Assembly (NCBI GenBank): GCA_035327305.1
Contig: DAOLDL010000006.1
Coordinates: forward strand, 1 to 64,000
Source: CALMUP01 sp035327305
Lineage (GTDB): Bacteria; Verrucomicrobiota; Kiritimatiellia; CAIVKH01
Direction of reading: 5' to 3'
DNA length: 64,000 nt
The notes under the pieces were generated by a model. It did not search any database and was not told the origin of the DNA. It saw nothing but the letters and a program-made list of their open reading frames with translations. The first letter of the stretch is position 1. Every line of letters begins with the position of its first letter. The position numbers and the translations under genes were made by a program. Below are positions 51,033 to 60,067 of this stretch, piece after piece.

Positions 51033-52928
51033 TTAAGGCGCCCCGCCCAGGCGTCGTCCAAGCCATTCAATGTTGTTATCAGCCAGATTCGTCCTGGATA
51101 CGGATCTGGATTCAATAAACACCTCCAGAGCTTCCTGATACCTGCCCATGTGGCGCAGTTGCAAACCAAGCTCGTTTAAGTAAAAAGTATGACGCGGAAC
51201 CTTCTCAACGGCAAGTCGCCTATAATACAAAGCTGTTTCCTGATCGCCCTCGAGACGCGCCAAACCGCCCAAGCCAAAATACACATCGGCTTCCCACGGA
51301 TTGAGCCGCAATGCTTCTTCATAATGTTTTCGCGATGTCTCGATCCACGCCGCCTTAACGACCGGATCACGCATCCAAAAGCTTCGCGTTCGCAATAAAT
51401 GAGCCATGCCGATATGTGCGCGCCAGTTGTCGGGGGACCAGCTTATGGCATTCTGAAATTCCACTTCCGCACGATCCCAAGCCATTTTGCCCACATTGGT
51501 TTGACCTTGTTCCACATAATGATGGGAAACAACATCCCTGGCTACCACCAGACAAAGGAAGGCCATACCAATGATCAGCGCAATGCCGATGGCCGGGGCA
51601 AAGCGTGACATCATATTAAACGAACGGTCAACGCCCCCGGCATTGAAGGTGGCGCCGGCCAGCGCGCCAATCAGCATAAAAAACACATGCGTATTGGCCA
51701 CGATGTGAAAATTGAAGTCAAATACGGCATGTACCAAAGCCCCCGCCATGGCTCCCAGCAAGCCGCCCATCAGAACAACATCTTTTTGGTTGGCGCTGAC
51801 AAGCAGGATGCGCGTGGACCGGATGACAACCAACAGCACAAAAACCCCCATGAGCGCCAGGCCGACAATCCCAGCTTCAGCCCACATGTGAAGATAGTCA
51901 TTGTGCGCATATTCCGGATCGGCATCCTTGGTAAAATGATTGCGTGAAATCGCAAAAACCCACTTATAACTGCCCAGACCGGATCCAATGATCGGACTGC
52001 GTTTAATCACATCCACAGTGTCCTTCCAAAGCACCGTGCGTATGTCGCCCTTGATGGCGGCCTCCACCCTTTCCTGCACCCTGGGGGATAACTTCCAGGC
52101 GGTGTAACCGACCGCACCGGCGATCAGGGGCGCGAGAATCAACATAATGACAAATCGCTTAACGCCTTTTTTAAGGGCAAGCGCCAATGCAAAAACCACG
52201 AAACCAACCAGAAATCCCAACCAACCGCTTCTCGATTCCGAGAGATACAGAGGCGGCAAACTCACCAGTGCTGTGTATCCCGCGATCAGGCGGGCAGGAA
52301 GACCAATATCCCGGCAGATAACGAAGCCAAGACAGATGGGAAATATCATCTCCAGCAAATTGGCAAAGTGATTGGGGCAGATATAGGCGCCACTAGCCCG
52401 CATTCCATATTGCTCCGGGCGAATGCGATTGAGCACCATATTCGAATTATGCACCTCTTGAATCATGGCGTACCATGCCATGACGCTTACCGAAAGCATA
52501 AGCAACACCAGGATGAACAACCAACGCTGATTAATGCGCGCAACATTCATCCACATCCAAAGCGCCGCCGCATACGCGACCAACCTCAATGTTTCCATGC
52601 GCGCGTCATACCTCAAATCGGATACGATATATAGGCAACCGAAGTATAAAAGTATCAGGAGAAAAAACACGCCTCCGGGAGGGGCAAGCAACGTATCACG
52701 GTACGGCGAGATGAAGTACCGGTAGACAAACAAGATACCAGCAAGAAAAACGGCCACCAGCATGGGGCCGATGGACCACACATGCACACCACCAAACAAC
52801 CAGATTCCAGCGATCGGGATTGCTGATATCAGGAGCAAAATCATCCAATCGAGCCACCGCACGGAAAAGGGCACATAGGAACCCCGCGTTCTTCGTCTCC
52901 TGCCCTGCGTTACGGTGCCGGAAATCAC
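51033..52928 (-). CDS. O-antigen ligase/polymerase (Wzy/WaaL) with C-terminal TPR domain
   Basis: A 631-residue protein: about 12 transmembrane helices to residue 460, then a periplasmic domain with tetratricopeptide-like repeats (FQNAISWSPDNWRAHIGMAH; RLNPWEADVYFGLGGLARLE; VPRHTFYLNELGLQLRHMGR). The membrane part has the PF04932-type loop SPIIGSGLGSYKWVFAISRN and EYAHNDYLHMWAEAGIVGLA, containing the conserved H-N-x-x-L motif of O-antigen ligases. The start is GTG with no clear ribosome site, 14 bp after the Wza-like stop; an internal Met at 52844 is an alternative. It probably polymerises or ligates the glycan at the outer leaflet, while the protein at 25604 may be the other activity. Confidence 0.88.
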   Translation of the reverse strand: MISGTVTQGRRRRTRGSYVPFSVRWLDWMILLLISAIPIAGIWLFGGVHVWSIGPMLVAVFLAGILFVYRYFISPYRDTLLAPPGGVFFLLILLYFGCLYIVSDLRYDARMETLRLVAYAAALWMWMNVARINQRWLFILVLLMLSVSVMAWYAMIQEVHNSNMVLNRIRPEQYGMRASGAYICPNHFANLLEMIFPICLGFVICRDIGLPARLIAGYTALVSLPPLYLSESRSGWLGFLVGFVVFALALALKKGVKRFVIMLILAPLIAGAVGYTAWKLSPRVQERVEAAIKGDIRTVLWKDTVDVIKRSPIIGSGLGSYKWVFAISRNHFTKDADPEYAHNDYLHMWAEAGIVGLALMGVFVLLVVIRSTRILLVSANQKDVVLMGGLLGAMAGALVHAVFDFNFHIVANTHVFFMLIGALAGATFNAGGVDRSFNMMSRFAPAIGIALIIGMAFLCLVVARDVVSHHYVEQGQTNVGKMAWDRAEVEFQNAISWSPDNWRAHIGMAHLLRTRSFWMRDPVVKAAWIETSRKHYEEALRLNPWEADVYFGLGGLARLEGDQETALYYRRLAVEKVPRHTFYLNELGLQLRHMGRYQEALEVFIESRSVSRTNLADNNIEWLGRRLGGAP

Positions 52929-52942
52929 AAAAATACCGGGGA

Positions 52943-53650
52943 TTAAAGGATGGAGCGTTCCACAACAATGACGTCGCCGCTTTCCAGCCGGATATCCCGA
53001 TCCGGGTTACGCTCAACGGTTCTCATGTTGATGGTGGTGGTGGTGCCGGCGCGAATGAGTTTTACATTGCGAGGATTGGCAAATTCATTATATCCACCCG
53101 CGGCGGCAATAGCCTGCATGAGAGTAACAGACCCCATAATCGGAAATCGACCTGGATTACGGACTTCGCCGCGAATAAAATATGTGCGTGACGGCATGAC
53201 CACGCTGACGGTAATGGTTCGATAGTAACCGCCGTCAATGTACAACCTCCGAATATCGGATTCCAATTGAGATGTCGATTTTCCCGAAGCCAGTACATCC
53301 CCCAGGAGCGGCAATGTGACATTTCCGTCCTCATCAACAATGTCTTCAACCGCCTCGTCGCGCGGATAAATCCCACGCAAGTTGACGACAACCGGATCGC
53401 CGACTTTCAAACGGTAAAATGTAACTCCGGTTTCAGCGGAGACCGTGGGCAATTCCAGCGGATCATCCGGAACAACGGCGACAACCACCTGCACATCCTG
53501 GGTCGGAACTGTACGGGTCATGGACAACGAAAGTCCCGGCGCGGGAAGATTTGGCGCATCACTTGCGGAAGCGGCCTGCCGGGAAGCACATCCGAGCGAA
53601 AAACCCACGGCCATGATGGCGGCGATCAAACCCATCAAACGCAACGTCAC
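52943..53650 (-). CDS. Polysaccharide export lipoprotein (Wza-like, SLBB)
   Basis: A 235-residue outer-membrane lipoprotein of the Wza/OPX family. Signal with lipobox (AAIMAVGFSLGCASRQAASA; LGC). Core motifs: YRLKVGDPVVVNLRG and VDEDGNVTLPLLGDVLASGK of the Poly_export domain, then ADEVRNPGRFPIMG as GEVRNPGRFPIMGSVTLMQA with the SLBB fold, ending DIRLESGDVIVVERSIL. It overlaps the Wzc-like gene by four bases (ATGA). It is shorter than E. coli Wza (about 380), lacking the extra SLBB and C-terminal alpha-barrel domains, as is common in minimal systems that use a separate beta-barrel (here possibly 55865-57052). Confidence 0.93.
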   Translation of the reverse strand: MTLRLMGLIAAIMAVGFSLGCASRQAASASDAPNLPAPGLSLSMTRTVPTQDVQVVVAVVPDDPLELPTVSAETGVTFYRLKVGDPVVVNLRGIYPRDEAVEDIVDEDGNVTLPLLGDVLASGKSTSQLESDIRRLYIDGGYYRTITVSVVMPSRTYFIRGEVRNPGRFPIMGSVTLMQAIAAAGGYNEFANPRNVKLIRAGTTTTINMRTVERNPDRDIRLESGDVIVVERSIL

Positions 53651-55776
53651 AACACATCCTCCCTCGAACTCTTCCCCGGCTTGGCCGAGGTTGTGGCGGC
53701 GGGGTTATCCTCGGGATATGCATGATCATCCGAGGATTGGTAAGAATGATAATAGTAATAGTAATCGTCGCGGAGAATATTGATGTTATTGAGAACGACA
53801 CCAAGGATTCGGGCGCCGACATTTTCCAGCATGCGTCGGGCGCGTGTCGACATATTCCGGGGGTATTTGCGGTATTGAACGACCAGCAACACGCCATCCA
53901 CTTCGCTGGAAATAATGGATGCATCGCTGACACCCACGATCGGCGGAGAATCGAAGAAGATATAATCGTAACGATCCCGAAGTTGTTTCAGTATCCCGCC
54001 GATACGTTGGGAATCGAGAATACCCACGGATGTCCTGGGCATTTTACCGCTGGGAAGGAAATGAAGATTCGGAATAGAAGTAGCCTTGATGGCATCCTCA
54101 ATGGTGGCTTCCTGCATCAACACATTGGTAAGACCGAAACGGTTCGACATGTTGACAAACGTATGCTGAACCGGACGCCTCAAATCCGAATCCACAATAA
54201 GTACGCGATCCCCCAGCTGGGCGCATATATAAGCGAGGTTAAACAGTGTTGTAGATTTTCCCTCTCCGACACCACCGCTTACCACGGCATAAACACCACC
54301 GCGCTTGCCTTCAACGGCAAAAGACATGTTCGTGCGCAATACCCGATAAGATTCCGCATGAGGACTTTCGGTTCCTTCTTCCGCCAGTGACCTGACTTTT
54401 TGCGGGATGATTCCGATTACCGGCAGGCCGAGATATTTTTCCACATCGTCGACGGTCTTGACGGATGTATCCAGGTATTCAATGAAGTAAGCCAGACCTA
54501 TGCCGGCGCCGAAACCCACGATCACGCTCAAGATGATATTGAGCATGACGCGCGGCCTGACCGGACGGTCCGGTTTCTCCGCGCGGTCGATGATTTGAAC
54601 CATGGTCCGGGGAAGTTCCAACTCAACGCCTTTTTGCGTAACGCGGGCACGCAGGGCATTCAGGATTTCCTGCTGAATCATTAAATTGCGTTCCGCGCGT
54701 TCGAACGGAAGGTACTTGTCCCGTTGTGACTGCATGTCGGCTTGTTTTACTTCCGTAAGCTCCTGCTCGAGTGCATCAAGCCGGGCTTTCGCCACTTCAA
54801 AGTCGGCGCGAACACCGGCTTTTAGCCCTTCAAGGGCCTCGCCGAGTTTTTTATTGAGTTCCTCAACCCCGGCAATGATACGACGGACTTCCGGATGATT
54901 TTCACCGAGATTCTCCATCATCAACTTCAATTGCACTTCAGCATCCACCAATTGGCGTCGTAATGCCAGCAGAGCCGGATCGTTTACCATGTAAGCCGAT
55001 GCATTCATCAACTCCTGCCCGTCGAGCGCCTCCAATTGTTCCAGCCGCGATCTGCGGGTCAACATATCCACACGTGCGGCCATACGGTCGCCCTCCATCT
55101 GCTGAAGGCGGACATTGTCGGCGCGAATACCCCTGGTCAACACCAGAACCCCCTGCTCCGCGCGGATTCTCTCAAGCTCCTCTTCGGCATCGTTGACTTT
55201 CTGCTGTTGCTTCAGAAGTTCATTCTCAAGCGCCTGAATACTTGAGCGTATTTCCCCGCGTTTGGATGACTGGCGATAATCGCGGTATACATCGGCGATT
55301 TCATTGGCAATCTGCATGGCTTCATCAGGATCGTCGCGGTACACCTGAATTTCTATCATGCTGGTATCGCGGTACTGGTTCACCCTTACACTGCGCTCCA
55401 GAATAGCCATGCAGATATTGCGCGGAATAAGCCCCGTGCTATTTTCATCTCGAGCGCTCCAGCGCTGTTGAAGATTCAGGCGATCCAGTACGGAAGACAA
55501 TATCGTGCGGGACTGAATAACCTCGTACTCGGTCTTCAGAAAGAAGGGATTGAAGCCCGTGTTCATCTGGCGGTCAAACACTTCAATATCCATGGCGTCT
55601 TCACGCACCCGGATCGTCGTGCTGGCCATGAAAATCTTGGGCAACATCAACGTGTAACAGGTGCCGGACAACGTCACCAATATCACGACGGCGAGAATAA
55701 TTTCTTTTCGCGACCTGATTACCCGCCAGTAATCGAGAAAATGCAACCCGCCTTCTTGTGTGTCTTCTGTAGTCAT
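53647..55776 (-). CDS. Polysaccharide co-polymerase/tyrosine autokinase (Wzc-like)
   Basis: A 709-residue inner-membrane protein with chain-length determinant and kinase parts. Two helices flank a large periplasmic coiled-coil domain (about residues 30-430; long heptad-rich stretches around 170-350). The cytoplasmic BY-kinase has Walker A VSGGVGEGKSTTLFNLA, Walker A' VLIVDSDLRRPVQHT and Walker B DYIFFDSPPIVGVSDASI. The C-terminal tail carries a tyrosine cluster (DDYYYYYHSYQSS) for autophosphorylation. It drives polymer export with the Wza-like lipoprotein encoded next. A very stable hairpin lies just before its ATG, leaving little room for a strong ribosome site. Confidence 0.95.
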   Translation of the reverse strand: MTTEDTQEGGLHFLDYWRVIRSRKEIILAVVILVTLSGTCYTLMLPKIFMASTTIRVREDAMDIEVFDRQMNTGFNPFFLKTEYEVIQSRTILSSVLDRLNLQQRWSARDENSTGLIPRNICMAILERSVRVNQYRDTSMIEIQVYRDDPDEAMQIANEIADVYRDYRQSSKRGEIRSSIQALENELLKQQQKVNDAEEELERIRAEQGVLVLTRGIRADNVRLQQMEGDRMAARVDMLTRRSRLEQLEALDGQELMNASAYMVNDPALLALRRQLVDAEVQLKLMMENLGENHPEVRRIIAGVEELNKKLGEALEGLKAGVRADFEVAKARLDALEQELTEVKQADMQSQRDKYLPFERAERNLMIQQEILNALRARVTQKGVELELPRTMVQIIDRAEKPDRPVRPRVMLNIILSVIVGFGAGIGLAYFIEYLDTSVKTVDDVEKYLGLPVIGIIPQKVRSLAEEGTESPHAESYRVLRTNMSFAVEGKRGGVYAVVSGGVGEGKSTTLFNLAYICAQLGDRVLIVDSDLRRPVQHTFVNMSNRFGLTNVLMQEATIEDAIKATSIPNLHFLPSGKMPRTSVGILDSQRIGGILKQLRDRYDYIFFDSPPIVGVSDASIISSEVDGVLLVVQYRKYPRNMSTRARRMLENVGARILGVVLNNINILRDDYYYYYHSYQSSDDHAYPEDNPAATTSAKPGKSSREDVL

Positions 55777-55784
55777 AAGTATTT

Positions 55785-55814
55785 AACAAACATCCAGAGC
55801 CGAAGCTCTGGATG
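55785..55814 (-). terminator. UUCG-loop hairpin between outer-membrane barrel and wzc-like genes
   Basis: On the minus strand CATCCAGAGC-TTCG-GCTCTGGATG (55814 to 55791) forms a perfect 10-bp stem with a UUCG tetraloop, followed by TTTGTT. It lies 50 bp after the barrel stop and only 14 bases before the kinase ATG. It could partially terminate or attenuate the operon, or stabilise the upstream message. Confidence 0.65.
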
Positions 55815-55864
55815 GTGAAATGCCCGAACGCAGGCCACGTGATCAACCGTGGCCGGAACCGGAT

Positions 55865-57052
55865 TTAGATGTCCAAGCGCCAACCAAGTGATACACGGTT
55901 GCGATCGAAGTCATCGCGGAGATCAGAATCCAAAGTAATGTATTGGTAGTTCAACTCAAGCGAGTTGCGGGCATTAACCCGATAGGCAACCCGTACACCA
56001 GCCTGACTGACATGCTCTTTACCGGAGAAGTCCTTCGAGATGGCAACCGCAGTAGGAATTGCCGATTCGCCGGAGTATTCGCTACGTTGATAACTTCCCG
56101 ACAAATACAACGAAATTTTTGCCGTAAGGTCATGAGCCAAGCTTGCGAAGGCAAGCGTACGGTCCTGACTGGCAAACGGGAACACGTCGGCTTCAAACAT
56201 GGAGTAGCCGCCGCCCAAGGACAAACGGGTCCGTGGAGAATGAATGTATGTGATGGTGGCATCAACATAGGGACTCGATTCGGAATCGACCGAACTATTG
56301 TCGAAGTCTTTCCGCTGGTAACCACCGCGGAGGCTTCCGACAAAACTGGCGCCGATCGCATGCTCAATTCCCGCGCCGACATAATCCGATGTGGAATCGC
56401 GGTCGCCGGCATCGTACTCGACGGCTTCACGACGATAGTCGAGTAACAACTGGGTCAACTCGGTAAGCCGTTGACGTATTGTCACGCCAGCCGCCCAAAT
56501 ATCATAATCCTCGGTCACGGCGACTTCATCGCGATCATAACGCAGAATCGTGTAGCGACCGCCGATTACCACATGGGTGCGCGGCAGGAGCATGTAGTCG
56601 ATGTTTGCATCCGTTACGTTATACAGATAATCATCGTTCTCACGAATTTTCACGCCGCGATCAATCGCTTCCGGAATTTCCGCCAACCGCAATGTGTTTT
56701 TAACGCCCACGGATACTTTCGGGGAGAACCGGTGATTGATCACAACATCAAAATCATGATGCAAATCGGTATCATCCGGCTCGCGATCGCTCCACCAGGT
56801 GAAGGAGGGGCGATAACGCAAGGAGATAAATGTCGGGTTTAAATTCAGCGTGATGCCCAACTCAATTTCATTGCTGATCTTGAAGCTGTCGGTTTTGTTT
56901 TTTTCCGTTTCGTAAACGTTGTCGTCGTATTCAACACGTAAACGGTTACCGACGCTCAACCAATTGCGGGAGGATCCGGTTTCCGCGGCAATAAGCGCGA
57001 ATTGAGTAATCATGGCGCTTGCCGCCATCACGCATAAGAATCTTTTGTTCAT
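55865..57052 (-). CDS. Outer-membrane beta-barrel protein
   Basis: A 395-residue exported protein. Signal peptide (RFLCVMAASAMITQFALIAA) then about sixteen alternating amphipathic strands typical of an outer-membrane barrel (YDDNVYETE near the start; SLRGGYQRKDF; SLELNYQYITLDSDL), ending with RVSLGWRLDI, a BAM-type C-terminal signal with terminal hydrophobic residues. Similar barrels (BBP2_2/EpsL or TIGR03016-type, PF10082) accompany exosortase-linked exopolysaccharide genes and likely form part of the export pore. An AGGAG ribosome site precedes the ATG. It is the second gene of the export operon. Confidence 0.88.
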   Translation of the reverse strand: MNKRFLCVMAASAMITQFALIAAETGSSRNWLSVGNRLRVEYDDNVYETEKNKTDSFKISNEIELGITLNLNPTFISLRYRPSFTWWSDREPDDTDLHHDFDVVINHRFSPKVSVGVKNTLRLAEIPEAIDRGVKIRENDDYLYNVTDANIDYMLLPRTHVVIGGRYTILRYDRDEVAVTEDYDIWAAGVTIRQRLTELTQLLLDYRREAVEYDAGDRDSTSDYVGAGIEHAIGASFVGSLRGGYQRKDFDNSSVDSESSPYVDATITYIHSPRTRLSLGGGYSMFEADVFPFASQDRTLAFASLAHDLTAKISLYLSGSYQRSEYSGESAIPTAVAISKDFSGKEHVSQAGVRVAYRVNARNSLELNYQYITLDSDLRDDFDRNRVSLGWRLDI

Positions 57053-57091
57053 CGTATATGCTCCTAAATGAAGTGTAGTTTAACGTCCTGG

Positions 57092-57718
57092 TTAGCGGAA
57101 TGGAGTTACCGGTGGAGGACGGGGCGGAATAGGGGTTGGCGGTGTGACGAATTTGGCTTTGACTTCCGCAACGGAAATCAAACGGTTAAAGAATTGAAGG
57201 TCAGCGCCAAGTTGTTGTTCATCGGCCGGGCGTATAAACGGAACCTTGCGCAAAGGATCGGTTGAAACTTCCACCGCTTGCAGTGCCACGGCTTGCGACA
57301 TGGGATCCATTTGATCGATAGCTTCTTCGATTGTTCCGAATTCAACCCCTACACTCTTCAGGTAATCAACCCACGACTTGTCGCTTTCCGGGTTTTCAAC
57401 CTTGGATGCATCACCCATTGCTTGAACCATGATGCGGGCAAGATTGCCGAGTGTGACAAGATTTTCAGGGTTCCAACCGTCTTTGGGGGAAATACTGTTT
57501 TGTAACAAAATCGCCAATTGGTCGGCCATTTGCGGGTTTGGCGGGAGCATGTTAGCCAATCCCAACACATTAACCAAAAGCTCGGCCAACTGCCCTTCAG
57601 TCATTAATTCATCAGCGCCAGCCTCCTCGGCATAAGCGGTTCCATTTATGCCGACCGCAAATGGTGAAACCACCATGGAAATTGCCGTCAACGCTATCAA
57701 ACCCACGCGATATTTCAT
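57092..57718 (-). CDS. Secreted protein of unknown function, first gene of export operon
   Basis: A 208-residue exported protein. A signal peptide (RVGLIALTAISMVVSPFAVG then INGTAYAEE) is followed by an alpha-helical domain (residues 35-180; LMTEGQLAELLVNVLGLANM and DQLAILLQNSISPKDGWNPE then NLVTLGNLARIMV) in which two similar helical segments repeat, and a proline-rich tail ending TPPTPIPPRPPPVTPFR. A strong ribosome site (GGAGG) precedes the ATG. I cannot place it in a family. Its position before the barrel and the strong promoter upstream make it likely to act in polymer export or outer-membrane biogenesis. Confidence 0.72.
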   Translation of the reverse strand: MKYRVGLIALTAISMVVSPFAVGINGTAYAEEAGADELMTEGQLAELLVNVLGLANMLPPNPQMADQLAILLQNSISPKDGWNPENLVTLGNLARIMVQAMGDASKVENPESDKSWVDYLKSVGVEFGTIEEAIDQMDPMSQAVALQAVEVSTDPLRKVPFIRPADEQQLGADLQFFNRLISVAEVKAKFVTPPTPIPPRPPPVTPFR

Positions 57719-57794
57719 GTTTTCCTCCAGTTTCAGTATCGATAAAGCACTGTTTGTGAAATCCGCAGATATAAATACCCGGGTTTCGCACATT

Positions 57795-57824
57795 TTTATA
57801 GCCCCCAAACGTATTTACGGTCAA
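57795..57824 (-). promoter_or_regulatory. Sigma-70-like promoter of the exopolysaccharide export operon
   Basis: Minus strand TTGACC (57824-57819) and TATAAA (57800-57795) with an 18-bp spacer, giving a leader of about 70 bases before the ATG at 57718. The -35 lies inside a dyad (57813-57832). Confidence 0.6.
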
Positions 57825-57832
57825 CTGTAAAT
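57813..57832. promoter_or_regulatory. Dyad overlapping the export-operon -35
   Basis: ATTTAC at 57813-57818 and its reverse complement GTAAAT at 57827-57832, 8-bp spacer, covering the -35 hexamer. Suggests a repressor site, but 6-bp arms could arise by chance. Confidence 0.35.
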
Positions 57833-57994
57833 TACTAAATATCATGTTGGTATGCAAATAGGTGCAACCGCCAATTTTTGGTAGCCACCCTTTCCATAAT
57901 CAACCCCTCAACACAACCCATTAAGTATAAACACGTAGCAATCTGGGGCATCCTCTGATTGCACCGGGAGGCGAATCTGCGTTATAGTGCCGCC

Positions 57995-58987
57995 ATGCCT
58001 GAAAAAAAATCGTTTACGATCCCCCTTTCCCTCCCTCAACAGGAGCGGCTTGAACAAACCCTTAAGCTGGGCAACTACCTGCCCTTCAGCGTACCCCACA
58101 CAAAAATTGCCGTTCAAGGCGATAAGGTGTCCATCAATTTATACAATAGCGGAAAATTGGTTGTTCAAGGCAAAGGCGCGCAGGATTGGATCACCTTTGT
58201 ACTCGAACCACACATTCTGGGTGAGGCCAGGATTGGTTATGAACATGTTCACGATCCCGCGGCGGCTCAACCCCACATGGGTATTGATGAAAGCGGAAAA
58301 GGCGACTTTTTTGGTCCCCTGGTAATCGCCGCCGCTTACGTGGATGAGAAAATCGCCGATGTTTTTCAATCACTGAATGTCCGTGACAGCAAAGCCATCA
58401 CGAGCGACAAGGTTGCGGAAGACCTTGCCCAAAAAATCAGTGATGTCCTTGGCCGGCGCTTTGCCATCGTCACCATCGGCCCCGCCGCCTATAACCGCAT
58501 GTACAGCAAAATGAAAAATGTAAACACGCTGTTGGCATGGGGACATGCACGCGCCATCGAGAACCTCCTTGAATTTGTTCCGGATTGTCCGCGCGCTTTA
58601 TCCGATCAGTTCGGCCCCGCCCATCGCATTGAACGGGCTTTGATGGAAAAAGGTAAAAAAATCAAACTGGAACAACGCCCCAAGGCGGAATCCGATCCTG
58701 CCGTTGCCGCGGCATCGATCCTGGCCCGGGCCGGATTTCTTCGCGCGATCCGCCAAATGAGTCAAAAATATGGCGTCACCATTCCCAAGGGCGCTTCAGC
58801 CAATACCCAACAAGTGGCCGTTGATCTCGTTTCCAGACATGGTCCGCAAATATTAATGGAAATCTGCAAGGGCCATTTCCGAACGGCTGACGAAGTGCTG
58901 AAAAAGGCCGGGCATCATCGCGATGAAGTTCCGGAATTGCCGGCGCCAAATCCGACACCCTTTGTCAGGAGAAAATCTTCATCATGA
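57995..58987 (+). CDS. rnhC: Ribonuclease HIII
   Basis: A 330-residue RNase HIII, which degrades the RNA strand of RNA-DNA hybrids. The N-terminal substrate-binding (TBP-like) domain spans about residues 1-95; the catalytic domain begins MGIDESGKGDFFGPLVIAAA with the D-E pair, followed by VRDSKAITSDKVAEDLAQKI (the DSK motif) and SDPAVAAASILARAGF (the third acidic residue). RNase HIII occurs in Firmicutes, Chlamydiae and related lineages. The ATG at 57995 is chosen over upstream codons that are non-homologous. The stop overlaps the next gene's ATG (ATGA). Confidence 0.94.
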   Translation: MPEKKSFTIPLSLPQQERLEQTLKLGNYLPFSVPHTKIAVQGDKVSINLYNSGKLVVQGKGAQDWITFVLEPHILGEARIGYEHVHDPAAAQPHMGIDESGKGDFFGPLVIAAAYVDEKIADVFQSLNVRDSKAITSDKVAEDLAQKISDVLGRRFAIVTIGPAAYNRMYSKMKNVNTLLAWGHARAIENLLEFVPDCPRALSDQFGPAHRIERALMEKGKKIKLEQRPKAESDPAVAAASILARAGFLRAIRQMSQKYGVTIPKGASANTQQVAVDLVSRHGPQILMEICKGHFRTADEVLKKAGHHRDEVPELPAPNPTPFVRRKSSS

Positions 58988-59850
58988 AATTAGTGCGCTT
59001 TGGACCGCCCGGGCGCGAGCGTCCGGGGTTGTTGCTTGATGTCAATGGCTCCCCGCACATTCTTGACGTGCGCGGCATGGCATTCGACATCGAGGATTAC
59101 AACCGCCATTTTTTTACGCACCACGGCATTGAACGCGTGGCCGCCTTGTCACGAGAGCCCAACCGAAAACTGATTGAAGCCTCCCGGGTTCGCCTTGGAC
59201 CGCCCATTGCCCGTCCGGGAAAAATCATTTGCGTCGGGAAAAATTATGCCGACCATGCCCGCGAATTTGATTCGGTTGTGCCCACGTCTCCGGTTCTTTT
59301 CAGCAAGGCAACCACCACCTTGATCGGCCCGCACGATTCGATCGTCGTTAATGATGGCGACACGTCAACCGATGCTGAAGTGGAGTTGGCCGTGGTCATC
59401 GGCCGCGAAGCCGTTCGTGTTTCCGAATCCGAGGCCATGCACTATGTCGCCGGGTTCACCGTATTAAACGACGTCACCGATCGTCGCGCGCAAAAAGAAG
59501 GTATGCAATGGTTCCGGGGAAAAAGTTTCGACACGTTTTGCCCCATGGGACCATTTCTTGTCACAGCGGACGAATTGGAAATTGACCGGGGCACCGCATT
59601 GCGCTCGCGAAAAAATGGCGAAACGCTGCAGGATGGGCATACGCGGGACATGATTTTTACGGTGCCTTATCTCATATCCTTCATCAGCCGGTCCATAACG
59701 CTTGAACCGGGTGATGTCATCGCCACGGGTACGCCGGCCGGTGTGGGTTTTGCACGCAACCCGCCGGTTTTCCTGAACCCTGGCGACACCATATCATGCG
59801 AAATCGATGGCATCGGCCAGCTGGCCAACAACGTCACTTTGAGAAGTTAA
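58984..59850 (+). CDS. Fumarylacetoacetate hydrolase family protein
   Basis: A 288-residue FAH-family enzyme, acting on 2-oxo acids or beta-diketones (for example acylpyruvate hydrolysis or decarboxylation). Motifs: KIICVGKNYADHAREFDSVV, PVLFSKATTTLIGPHDSIVV, TDAEVELAVVIGREA (the metal-binding Glu-x-Glu) and EPGDVIATGTPAGVGFAR. All catalytic metal ligands appear present. It is coupled to rnhC by a four-base overlap, though no functional link between them is evident. The precise substrate cannot be predicted. Confidence 0.93.
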   Translation: MKLVRFGPPGRERPGLLLDVNGSPHILDVRGMAFDIEDYNRHFFTHHGIERVAALSREPNRKLIEASRVRLGPPIARPGKIICVGKNYADHAREFDSVVPTSPVLFSKATTTLIGPHDSIVVNDGDTSTDAEVELAVVIGREAVRVSESEAMHYVAGFTVLNDVTDRRAQKEGMQWFRGKSFDTFCPMGPFLVTADELEIDRGTALRSRKNGETLQDGHTRDMIFTVPYLISFISRSITLEPGDVIATGTPAGVGFARNPPVFLNPGDTISCEIDGIGQLANNVTLRS

Positions 59851-60067
59851 CGCAATCAATCGCCAATAACCAGGACGTCCGGGGTAAATGACCGGATAGC
59901 GAAGATGTAGCCGGGAATGCCGTGCCGGGAATTGGCATGAGACATCGCATGGCGGCGTTTGTCACATTGTTGACAACCAATGCCGACGACCATCCATTCA
60001 CAAGGGTTGATGTTTCAACTTCGTACTCCAGCAATGATGTACTGCAAGGAGGCGACGGCACCTGCCA
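59851..60067. other. Intergenic region without convincing features
   Basis: 217 bp between convergent genes. A 75-codon minus-strand frame (59834-60061) has no recognisable start context or family likeness. No terminator-quality hairpin or RNA gene was seen. Confidence 0.5.

Noticed and set aside
54400..54684. Plus-strand frames opposite the Wzc-like gene
   Set aside because: Antisense shadows; the sense-strand kinase motifs are complete.
59834..60061. 75-codon minus-strand frame in the FAH/YkgJ spacer
   Set aside because: No ribosome site, no family likeness, low complexity in places; could be a remnant but cannot be supported.
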